Shown here: positions 1 to 5,252 of the stretch, one piece after another
How positions within the stretch are numbered: the first letter of the stretch is position 1
Layout of the letters: each line of letters opens with the position of its first letter
NCBI GenBank assembly: GCA_903908785.1
Contig: CAIVTL010000503.1
Coordinates: forward strand, 1 to 5,252
Source: Caldifarciminota bacterium
GTDB taxonomy: Bacteria; Hydrothermota; Tepidihabitantia; Tepidihabitantales; Tepidihabitantaceae
Length of the DNA stretch: 5,252 bases
Reading direction: 5' to 3'
Notes under the pieces: generated by a model
Seen by the model: only the letters and a program-made list of their open reading frames with translations
What the model was told of the DNA's origin: nothing
Database searches by the model: none
Translations under genes and position numbers: made by a program

Positions 1-872
1 AGCTTTCCGCCCAAGGCTCCGGCCTTGCGGGCTTCCTCGTATATCTCGTCAATACGCGGATTGCTGATCTCATCCGCCAGTTTGCGCTTACATTGCCACG
101 CGCCGTCCAGCAACTCACCGAACAGGGCCAAGCGCCCGAGCAGCAGCGCCTTCTTGGCCTCATATGCAAGCTCCTTCAACCGGTCAAGAGCTTCCAGCGT
201 TTCAGGATTACCCCGACGGAAATTCGAGGTTTGCCTCTCAATAATGTGCGACGACAGGCGGACTCCGCCGATGTACGCGAACAACAGCGAATACTCAAGC
301 TCAGCGATTGCGTCGGGCTTGATCCTCAGAGGAGTCACTACCGTGGCGTCGGCAGTGAATTCAATGAAGTTGAAGCCCCCGAACGTACAGGCAAACTGGT
401 CTTGTTTGCCGCCTTTGATGCCAACTTCAAGACGCTCGATGCGGTATGCGGTATCAGCAACCTCATACGGGCCCATGGGAACCCGCACATAGTGCGCGAT
501 TGCCTGCAGCAGTGCCACGGTGAGCGCGGAACTCGACCCGAGGCCCGACCCCGGGGGGGCATCGTTGTGGAGGTAGATGTCGGCTCCGCTGGTCAATGTG
601 CCGGCGCGCACAAAATGCTGGACGACGCCCTTCGCCAGGTCAAGCTGACCGTCGTAGACCAGTGGGTCGCCAAGCTCAAAACGCACGGTCATGTCGTAGT
701 CGATGCTGCGCACGGTAAGGGACCTTGTCTTAGATGGTTCGAGGGTCGCAAAAGCGTAGCGGTCGATTGTAGCGGAAAGCACTGCGCCCGATTTCTCTTC
801 GAAGTACGGTGATACGTCGGTGCCACCGCCAGCGAAGCTGATCCTGAGCGGAGCCCGAGCCCTCACCAGCAC
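1..872 (-). CDS. hddA: GHMP-family sugar kinase, HddA-like (D-glycero-alpha-D-manno-heptose 7-phosphate kinase), 3' end missing
   Basis: Likely phosphorylates D-glycero-alpha-D-manno-heptose 7-phosphate at O1, a cytoplasmic step towards GDP-D-glycero-alpha-D-manno-heptose for surface glycans. The minus strand is open from here to the window edge, giving 290 codons. Seen: N-terminal motif RAPLRISFAGGGTD (residues 6-19), the GHMP ATP-binding motif PPGSGLGSSSA (106-116), and GGKQDQ (154-159) with the probable catalytic Asp158, followed by an FGGFNFIEF stretch. The frame leaves the window at LGGK, where the family's last glycine-rich motif begins, so roughly 40-50 residues are missing. I chose the GTG at 872 because GGAG lies six bases upstream and it gives the usual family N-terminus. 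An in-frame ATG at 947 would add 25 atypical residues, with a stop further upstream. It is divergent from the glycosyltransferases. Family membership is firm. The substrate is inferred, and another sugar or sugar phosphate is possible. Confidence 0.85.
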   Translation of the reverse strand, partial: MLVRARAPLRISFAGGGTDVSPYFEEKSGAVLSATIDRYAFATLEPSKTRSLTVRSIDYDMTVRFELGDPLVYDGQLDLAKGVVQHFVRAGTLTSGADIYLHNDAPPGSGLGSSSALTVALLQAIAHYVRVPMGPYEVADTAYRIERLEVGIKGGKQDQFACTFGGFNFIEFTADATVVTPLRIKPDAIAELEYSLLFAYIGGVRLSSHIIERQTSNFRRGNPETLEALDRLKELAYEAKKALLLGRLALFGELLDGAWQCKRKLADEISNPRIDEIYEEARKAGALGGK

Positions 873-878
873 AGCCGA

Positions 879-882
879 CTCC
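879..882 (-). promoter_or_regulatory. Ribosome binding site deciding the GTG start of the kinase
   Basis: GGAG on the minus strand, six bases before the GTG at 872-870. It favours this start over the in-frame GTG at 866 and the ATG at 947, which has no good Shine-Dalgarno sequence. It is the only clear Shine-Dalgarno site before any gene start in the window. Confidence 0.55.
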
Positions 883-1008
883 GGACGCACGAGGTGGGAC
901 TGGCCGTCTTGCGGGACTTGGGCAGAGCGTACCGCAGTGACAGACATCCCGTAGAGGAACGGACTAGAACGCTTTCGCTTGGTTCACTTATGATGTGCAC
1001 AGGCATTC

Positions 1009-1036
1009 ATGTTACTGCGGTTTCGTCCAAGGTCAA
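1009..1036 (-). promoter_or_regulatory. Candidate sigma70-type promoter for the HddA-like kinase
   Basis: On the minus strand, TTGACC (1036-1031) is followed after 16 bases by TAACAT (1014-1009). The -35 matches the consensus at five of six bases, the -10 at four of six. It would give a leader of roughly 130 bases before the GTG at 872. It lies back-to-back with the plus-strand promoter at 1078-1106, with about 41 bases between the two -35 boxes, so a shared regulator could act on both. Prediction by eye only. Confidence 0.35.
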
Positions 1037-1077
1037 CGTGTGGAGGCTGCTCGACAACGGGGCGGTATGCGAAACGT

Positions 1078-1106
1078 TTGCCACCCCAATGTGCGCCGGC
1101 TATACT
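1078..1106 (+). promoter_or_regulatory. Sigma70-type promoter of glycosyltransferase A, predicted leaderless
   Basis: TTGCCA (1078-1083), a 17-base spacer, then TATACT (1101-1106). The block CGCCGGCTATACT (1094-1106) is repeated exactly upstream of the paralogous gene B, where the -35 spacing is also 17. The in-frame ATT at 1112 begins six bases after the -10, so transcription should start at or within a base or two of the start codon, leaving no room for a ribosome binding site. An eight-base palindrome, AAACGTTT (1072-1079), overlaps the first bases of the -35. Confidence 0.65.
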
Positions 1107-1111
1107 TCGAT

Positions 1112-2185
1112 ATTAAACTGCTGATAGATGGCTCGATCCACGCCGGTAACTCCGGAGGCATCCAACTGTACTTGGAGAGACTGGCCCCAGAACTCGACCG
1201 CCTCTGCAGCGTGACGGTACTGACGTCTGTGCCGAGCTGCTTCGCCCGATCCGGCTGCAGCACCATCGCGATTCCGGAATGGACGAGAACGCCGAGAGGC
1301 AGGACGCTGTGGGAGATCGTCTTGCTCCCGAGGTACTGCTCAAGGGACTTCGATGCCCTGTTCTGCGTGACGCCCATCGCCCCGCCAACTGCCCGACTGC
1401 CCGTCGTCAGCGTCGTGCACGACGTAACTCCGTTGGCCATGCACTCCGCGTTTCCATCCAAGACGAAGGCCCTGCTGTGGTCAAACCTCCAAACCCTGCG
1501 CAGGGCGGACGCGGTGATCGTCGATTCCCGACACACGAAACGCGACTTCGATCGCATGAAGCTGGTAGATCCGCGGAGAGTTGCGGTCGTCTACCCAGGC
1601 ACCCGGACGGAACCGTCGGATGGCTGCAGTTCACTGGGTGAGCAGTACCGCCCGTACCTGCTGTACGTGGGCAGTCACAAACCCAACAAGAACCTGCGCA
1701 AACTGATTGCCGCATTCGCGCGACTGCGAGGACACGACACGTTGCGTCTGGTCCTGGCCGGCTGGGACGAGCCGCGATACGCAACGGCGACTGAAAACGC
1801 GGCTCGGGCATACGGCGTCTCGGACCGGGTCATCATTCTGCGAACCGGGCTGTCGAGTGCCGACATCTCGGGCCTGTACCGAACGTGTGAGGGATTCGTG
1901 CACCCCTCACTTTACGAGGGCTTCGGTCTCCCGCTGGCCGAAGCACTGGCACATGGGACGCCGGCTGCTTGTAGCAGGACGTCGAGTCTGCCGGAGATCG
2001 CGGGCAACGCAGCCGTCCTGTTCGACCCGAACTCCGTCGTGGACATGCGTGACAAAATCCAATGTCTGCTGGACGACCGACCGCTCAGGAGCCAACTTCG
2101 CGCTTCTGGCCAAATCAGAGCCAAGTCATTCTCCTGGCAGCAAGCAGCACAGGCGACTCTTCGAGTAATCGAGTCGGTCATTTGA
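1112..2185 (+). CDS. Family-4-like (GT-B) glycosyltransferase A, apparent ATT start
   Basis: Retaining GT-B glycosyltransferase expected to move a sugar from a nucleotide donor to a growing surface glycan at the cytoplasmic side of the membrane. It has 357 residues from the ATT. Seen: N-terminal LLIDGS and the glycine-rich GNSGGIQLYLERL loop (12-24), VVHDVTPL around His103-Asp104, the linker motif VGSHKPNKN (186-194), and HPSLYEGFGLPLAE (264-277), whose Glu269 and Glu277 form the family's EX7E donor-site motif. No transmembrane segment. The paralogue at 2541 begins with ATG exactly where this gene has ATT, and no in-frame ATG lies nearby downstream. An in-frame ATG at 995 would add 39 unrelated residues and sits upstream of the promoter. 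Many differences from the paralogue are silent, so the gene seems maintained. Donor, acceptor and linkage cannot be told. Confidence 0.85.
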   Translation: MKLLIDGSIHAGNSGGIQLYLERLAPELDRLCSVTVLTSVPSCFARSGCSTIAIPEWTRTPRGRTLWEIVLLPRYCSRDFDALFCVTPIAPPTARLPVVSVVHDVTPLAMHSAFPSKTKALLWSNLQTLRRADAVIVDSRHTKRDFDRMKLVDPRRVAVVYPGTRTEPSDGCSSLGEQYRPYLLYVGSHKPNKNLRKLIAAFARLRGHDTLRLVLAGWDEPRYATATENAARAYGVSDRVIILRTGLSSADISGLYRTCEGFVHPSLYEGFGLPLAEALAHGTPAACSRTSSLPEIAGNAAVLFDPNSVVDMRDKIQCLLDDRPLRSQLRASGQIRAKSFSWQQAAQATLRVIESVI

Positions 2186-2270
2186 GCGCCGCCCGTGTCG
2201 CCAATTCGGCATCCGAAGGCACCGCCCCGCAAACGGTCCAGCGAGAGCGTAGCGCCTCACGTGACAGACC

Positions 2271-2289
2271 AGCCAACCGCCGGGTGGCT
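2271..2289. repeat. Imperfect hairpin 86 bases downstream of glycosyltransferase A
   Basis: AGCCAACC (2271-2278) pairs with GGGTGGCT (2282-2289) over eight positions with one mismatch, around a three-base loop. It could weakly end transcription of gene A, but no T-run follows, so a factor-independent terminator is not supported. Confidence 0.3.
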
Positions 2290-2498
2290 CTTGTAGCTTT
2301 GCGGCTAGATTCCCCGCCGGTGCTCACTGTAACGATGCAAGACTTGAGGCCTTATGCAGCCGGCGACCCGCCCGAGGGACGAACGCGCGGGCCGGAGCAG
2401 GCATGCTGCGAAAGAACCGTGCACCTCGCGGGGCATCCACTTCAGGACTATCCCTGTCGAGTGAAACCAGTCAACGGCGAGTGACGCGCTTGACGGAA

Positions 2499-2514
2499 CA
2501 AGGTTGTTGCCTTG
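2499..2514. repeat. Short inverted repeat over the -35 of gene B, possible operator
   Basis: CAAGG (2499-2503) and CCTTG (2510-2514) form a perfect inverted repeat around TTGTTG. The right arm overlaps the -35 box at 2507-2512, where a bound protein could block the polymerase. Five-base arms arise often by chance, and gene A does not carry the same sequence, so a role is only a possibility. Confidence 0.2.
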
Positions 2515-2535
2515 CCTGAGAACGCCGGCTATACT
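2507..2535 (+). promoter_or_regulatory. Sigma70-type promoter of glycosyltransferase B, predicted leaderless
   Basis: TTGCCT (2507-2512), a 17-base spacer, then TATACT (2530-2535). The 13 bases 2523-2535 are identical to 1094-1106 upstream of gene A. The ATG at 2541 begins six bases after the -10, so the mRNA should start on or next to the A of the ATG. No Shine-Dalgarno-like sequence precedes the ATG, which fits a leaderless transcript. Confidence 0.7.
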
Positions 2536-2540
2536 GCATC

Positions 2541-3713
2541 ATGCGACTGCTGGTAGATGGTTCTGCGCATGCAGGAAAGGCGGGCGGAATACCGCTGTAT
2601 CTGGAACGACTCACCCAGGCACTGACCGAGTTTCTTGAGGTCACTGTGTTGACCTCGGTGCCGGAACGCTTCGAGCCGTGCGGCTGCAGTATCATCCAGA
2701 TTCCGAAATGGACGCGTAGGCACATTGGCCGGATCGTCTGGGAGTCAACCCGCCTCCACGGCTATGCATCCAAGCGCTATGACGCCTTGTTCTGCGCAAC
2801 GCCAATCGCGCCCCCACTTGTCCGGCTTCCAATCTTGAGCGTCGTGCATGACATCACGCCACTCGTCATGCACAGAGTATTCGATCCAAGATCAAAAGCT
2901 CTGTTCTGGTCCTCGCTGCAGACGCTCCGCTGGGCTGACGCAGTGTTCACGGTCTCCAACCACACGATGCGGGATTTGCGCCGCATGAAACTCACCGACC
3001 CTGAAAGGTCCATGGTGGTCTATCCTGGCATCCAGAACGGGCCAACCGCCGGAACCAGCACGTTGGGCGACGAGTTAAGGCCGTTTCTCCTCTACGTCGG
3101 CAGTCACCGCCCAAACAAGAACCTGAAGAGACTCGCCGCTGCCTTTGCGCGCCTGCGCGGACACGACAGGCTCAAGCTGGTCATCGCCGGAGGAGACATT
3201 GAATCTCAACTCCTCTTGACGCGGGAAGCGGTACGGGAAGTTGGAGTCCAAGGGCGAGTGGCCATTCTGGACCGTGAACTCAGCGCCGTCGAGATCTCTA
3301 GCCTGTACCGCGCCTGTAGTTGCTTCGTGCATCCGTCGCTGTACGAGGGCTTTGGATCGCCCCTTATCGAAGCCCTTGCACACGGAGCACCCGCGACTTG
3401 CAGCAAGGATTCGAGCCTATCGGAGGTGGCCGGCGACGCAGCCACGACCTTCGACCCGACGTCGATTGCGGACATCGCCAGAGCGATTCAACAACTACTA
3501 GACGATGACAGCCTGCGCGCCCGGCTCCGCGACGCCGGCCCGGAACGCGCAAGGTTGTTCACATGGCGACGCGCGGCACTTGCGGTCGCCGCGGCCGTCC
3601 ACCGAAACGCAAGACATCAGTTGCAGCGTGACCGACGCTCCAAGGTCAAGTCGAGTCGCGTACACGAGGGCCAGCCAAGTTGCGGAGTGCCACGCTCAAA
3701 CGGAACGTGCTAA
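2541..3713 (+). CDS. Family-4-like (GT-B) glycosyltransferase B, paralogue of A with a C-terminal tail
   Basis: Retaining GT-B glycosyltransferase of 390 residues, presumably acting on the same glycan as gene A. Motifs fall at the same residue numbers as in A: GKAGGIPLYLERL (12-24), VVHDITPL (around 103), VGSHRPNKN (186-194) and HPSLYEGFGSPLIE (264-277) with the EX7E glutamates 269 and 277. Alignment by eye looks gapless along the whole shared length, with clearly more than half the residues identical, which points to tandem duplication including the promoter. Residues 358-390 have no counterpart in A. This tail is rich in Arg, Ser and Lys, lacks family motifs and may come from loss of an older stop codon. 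The ATG start is supported by the promoter six bases upstream. Changes near the donor site (Ser273 for Leu, Ile276 for Ala) could reflect a different donor or acceptor. Specificity is unknown. Confidence 0.9.
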   Translation: MRLLVDGSAHAGKAGGIPLYLERLTQALTEFLEVTVLTSVPERFEPCGCSIIQIPKWTRRHIGRIVWESTRLHGYASKRYDALFCATPIAPPLVRLPILSVVHDITPLVMHRVFDPRSKALFWSSLQTLRWADAVFTVSNHTMRDLRRMKLTDPERSMVVYPGIQNGPTAGTSTLGDELRPFLLYVGSHRPNKNLKRLAAAFARLRGHDRLKLVIAGGDIESQLLLTREAVREVGVQGRVAILDRELSAVEISSLYRACSCFVHPSLYEGFGSPLIEALAHGAPATCSKDSSLSEVAGDAATTFDPTSIADIARAIQQLLDDDSLRARLRDAGPERARLFTWRRAALAVAAAVHRNARHQLQRDRRSKVKSSRVHEGQPSCGVPRSNGTC

Positions 3714-3785
3714 CCGAACGACCGCTACCGACGTACGAGGCGCTGACCGGAAACCGGATATGGCTTGAGTGAGGAACCGACCAGC
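3714..3785. other. Convergent intergenic gap without a clear terminator
   Basis: These 72 bases separate the ends of convergent genes B and C. The only small fold is CCGG-AAA-CCGG (3747-3757), a four-base stem with no T-run on either side. No factor-independent terminator is seen for either gene, so ending may depend on Rho or on collision of converging polymerases. Confidence 0.4.
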
Positions 3786-4892
3786 CTACTTGATATCGTG
3801 AAACAATTCAAGCAACGCCCGCGCTGCCTTGTCGTAGCTGAACTTGGCCGCCTGTGAAAAACCCCTGGCCCTCATCTCAGCCGCACAGCTTTCATCGCTC
3901 ACCAGTTCAGCCAGTCGACCAGCCAAGTCATACGCATCGCGCGGTCGAAAGTAGCGGACAGCCCTGCCACCGACTTCAGGGAGGCTCGACGACCAACTGC
4001 AAAGGACAGGACACCCGCAGACCATCGCCTCAAGTACAGGCAAACCGAAGCCCTCGTAGAGCGACGGATAGACCAGTAGCCGAGCGGCGCCGTAGAGCGC
4101 CGCGAGTTCAGAATCAGTGACGTGCCCCAGGTACCGGACCAAGCCTTTGGCCTCGGCCGCCTCAATCATGCTCACTGTGCTCCGACTTTTCCAGCCGACA
4201 CCACCGGCGATTGCCAGCAGAGGTAGCCCTCCCTTCACCGTTAGAGCCTTCACCAAGGTAGCATGATCCTTGCGCGGTTCCAAGGTGCCAACCGTCAGCA
4301 TGAAATCATCCGGTAAGGCGAATCGCTCTCTGACTGTCCGCAGTGCAACGCCTGGCGGCAACGGCCCGATTGCTCCAGGACAGCCCAAGTGAACCACCGC
4401 GATCTTCGCCATCGGGAGGGAAAGAAGCCTGTTGAGAAGTCGCGCCGTTGCATGTGAGTCCGCCACGATGGCGTCGGCAGCCCGGACGAGAGCGCGCAGC
4501 CTGACGCCCGACGATACGCGCTGCTTCAAGTCCATCGTGTCGGGAAAGACCCTGGTGGTCAGGTCATGGACTGTCAGGATCCTTCTGCACGGACGCTGCA
4601 GTCTAAGAGGAAGCGTCGAGTTCTGTCCCCAGAAGACGCCAATTCTGTCGGCACTGACCAGGCGCGGAAGCGTATCCATGGACCAGAACCCGGGGACAAC
4701 CTTGCGCCAGCCTCGCGGTACGCGGACCTCGCAGGAACGTGGCAGACTCGGCACCTCAATCGGTACTGAGGAGTAGAGTATGAACTCATCCTGAGGCGAC
4801 ACGCGCATCAGGATGGTCAGTATCTCTGTCAGGTAGCGGGACACACCGGCTTCAAGGCCCGCGAACGTGAAAGCGTCGACGCCTATGCGCAT
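3786..4892 (-). CDS. Family-4-like (GT-B) glycosyltransferase C
   Basis: Retaining GT-B glycosyltransferase of 368 residues, a usual length, resembling the mannosyltransferase-like group of surface-glycan enzymes. Seen: MRIGVDAFTF start, the GLEAGVSRYLTEIL loop (12-25), TVHDLTTRVFPD (107-118), the linker VGTLEPRKDH (201-210) and YPSLYEGFGLPVLE (275-288) with EX7E glutamates 280 and 288, followed by CPVLCSWSSSLPEVGG. No membrane segment. It starts three bases after the stop of glycosyltransferase D, with no Shine-Dalgarno sequence, so translation is probably coupled to D in one operon. Its C-terminal half closely matches D, a second tandem duplicate pair. It converges on gene B with a 72-base gap. 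It is clearly more distant from A and B. The sugar transferred cannot be told. Confidence 0.92.
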   Translation of the reverse strand: MRIGVDAFTFAGLEAGVSRYLTEILTILMRVSPQDEFILYSSVPIEVPSLPRSCEVRVPRGWRKVVPGFWSMDTLPRLVSADRIGVFWGQNSTLPLRLQRPCRRILTVHDLTTRVFPDTMDLKQRVSSGVRLRALVRAADAIVADSHATARLLNRLLSLPMAKIAVVHLGCPGAIGPLPPGVALRTVRERFALPDDFMLTVGTLEPRKDHATLVKALTVKGGLPLLAIAGGVGWKSRSTVSMIEAAEAKGLVRYLGHVTDSELAALYGAARLLVYPSLYEGFGLPVLEAMVCGCPVLCSWSSSLPEVGGRAVRYFRPRDAYDLAGRLAELVSDESCAAEMRARGFSQAAKFSYDKAARALLELFHDIK

Positions 4893-4895
4893 GTG

Positions 4896-5252
4896 TTAGA
4901 GGCTGGGTATGCGCGCCGCGCCCGCTTGGCCGAGCACAATACCACCACCGTGAAGCACTCCCAGCATCTGCCTCGCTGCCGTATCGAAATTGAAGCGCGC
5001 AACCTGCGCGAAGCCCAACGCTCGCATTTCGTCCATCCGACGTTCGTCACCCAGCAGCGCCTGCATCCGGCGGGCCAAGTCAACAGGGTCGCGCCGGCGA
5101 AAATAGCACGCGGCAGATCCACCTACTTCAGGCAAGCTAGATGACCAACTGCACAGCACCGGACAGCCACGAGCCATCGCCTCAAGTATCGGAAACCCGA
5201 ACCCCTCGTAAAAGGAAGGGTAGACCATGAGCCGGGCAGCGCCATAGAGCGC
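4896..5252 (-). CDS. Family-4-like glycosyltransferase D, C-terminal 118 residues (5' part outside window)
   Basis: Only the end of the gene is present. The frame is open to the right edge and begins there with ALYGAARLMVYP. It includes the donor-site motif YPSFYEGFGFPILE with both EX7E glutamates, then CPVLCSWSSSLPEVGG and the C-terminal helices. The sequence is closely similar to the matching part of glycosyltransferase C, with well over half the residues identical by eye. Its end runs about 14 residues beyond that of C, with a Gly/Ala-rich tail. An ATG at 5228 lies inside the conserved domain and is not the real start. The TAA at 4898-4896 is three bases from the ATG of C, which indicates one operon. 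Its role is expected to be another sugar-transfer step in the same glycan. Confidence 0.9.
   Translation of the reverse strand, partial: ALYGAARLMVYPSFYEGFGFPILEAMARGCPVLCSWSSSLPEVGGSAACYFRRRDPVDLARRMQALLGDERRMDEMRALGFAQVARFNFDTAARQMLGVLHGGGIVLGQAGAARIPSL

Larger units (their letters stand above)
2186..2540. other. 355-base intergenic region between the paralogous glycosyltransferases
   Basis: I see no credible gene here on either strand. Open frames crossing it are extensions of frames that shadow gene A and show no family motif. It holds an imperfect hairpin at 2271-2289, a short inverted repeat at 2499-2514, and the promoter of gene B at 2507-2535. Apart from the promoter block, I see no similarity to the region upstream of gene A. 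Confidence 0.6.

Noticed and set aside
93..812. Long plus-strand open frame (239 codons) opposite the kinase
   Set aside because: The minus strand encodes a clear GHMP kinase with all expected motifs through this region. The plus-strand translation shows no family motif and is explained by high G+C.
995..1111. Upstream extension of glycosyltransferase A from the ATG at 995
   Set aside because: The 39 extra residues have no counterpart in the paralogue or family, and they lie across and upstream of the duplicated promoter core. Kept as an alternative in the finding on the ATT start.
1033..1557. Antisense open frame over gene A whose translation resembles the antisense frame at 2777-3013 over gene B
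   Set aside because: The likeness follows from A and B being paralogues. The sense frames carry the conserved glycosyltransferase motifs.
2062..2484. Plus-strand open frame running from the end of gene A into the intergenic gap
   Set aside because: It starts out of frame inside gene A and has no recognisable motif. No Shine-Dalgarno site or promoter supports it.
2490..2495. TTGACG as the -35 box of gene B
   Set aside because: It lies 34 bases from the TATACT, and no -10-like sequence occurs at a 16-18 base spacing.
3747..3757. CCGG-AAA-CCGG as a bidirectional terminator between B and C
   Set aside because: The stem is only four base pairs and no T-run flanks it on either strand.
5226..5228. 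ATG at 5228 as the start of glycosyltransferase D
   Set aside because: It falls within the conserved ALYGAARLMVYP stretch of the C-terminal domain, and the frame is open to the window edge.

Overview
The window is a stretch of a surface-polysaccharide (capsule, O-antigen or S-layer/exopolysaccharide glycan) biosynthesis locus from a high-G+C bacterium. The evidence is one GHMP-family sugar kinase of the heptose-7-phosphate kinase (HddA) type next to four GT-B fold, family-4-like glycosyltransferases. The sequence does not fix the taxon. G+C richness, dense antisense open frames and sigma70-like promoters would suit many Proteobacteria or similar phyla.

Layout: (1) 1-872, minus strand: HddA-like kinase, cut by the left edge so that its last part is missing. 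(2) 873-1111: divergent intergenic region with a candidate promoter for each direction. (3) 1112-2185, plus strand: glycosyltransferase A, which appears to start on ATT. (4) 2186-2540: a 355-base gap with no recognisable gene, ending in a promoter. (5) 2541-3713, plus strand: glycosyltransferase B, a close paralogue of A with a 33-residue C-terminal tail. (6) 3714-3785: short convergent gap without a clear terminator. (7) 3786-4892, minus strand: glycosyltransferase C. (8) 4896-5252, minus strand: C-terminal part of glycosyltransferase D, a close paralogue of C, lying 3 bases upstream of C in the same operon and cut by the right edge.

The locus thus holds two tandem pairs of duplicated glycosyltransferases facing each other (A-B on plus, D-C on minus). 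The kinase would help make an activated heptose donor (GDP-D-glycero-alpha-D-manno-heptose). The transferases would add sugars in sequence to a lipid-linked repeat unit at the inner face of the membrane. Donor and acceptor of each transferase cannot be read from the sequence.

The most notable signal is regulatory. Genes A and B share an identical 13-base block (1094-1106 and 2523-2535) that contains a TATACT -10 element. In both genes a TTGCC(A/T) -35 lies exactly 17 bases upstream, and the start codon begins 6 bases after the -10. This predicts leaderless mRNAs. At the position of B's ATG, gene A has ATT. I see no mobile element, CRISPR array, RNA gene or defence system, and no convincing evidence of a wholly new system.
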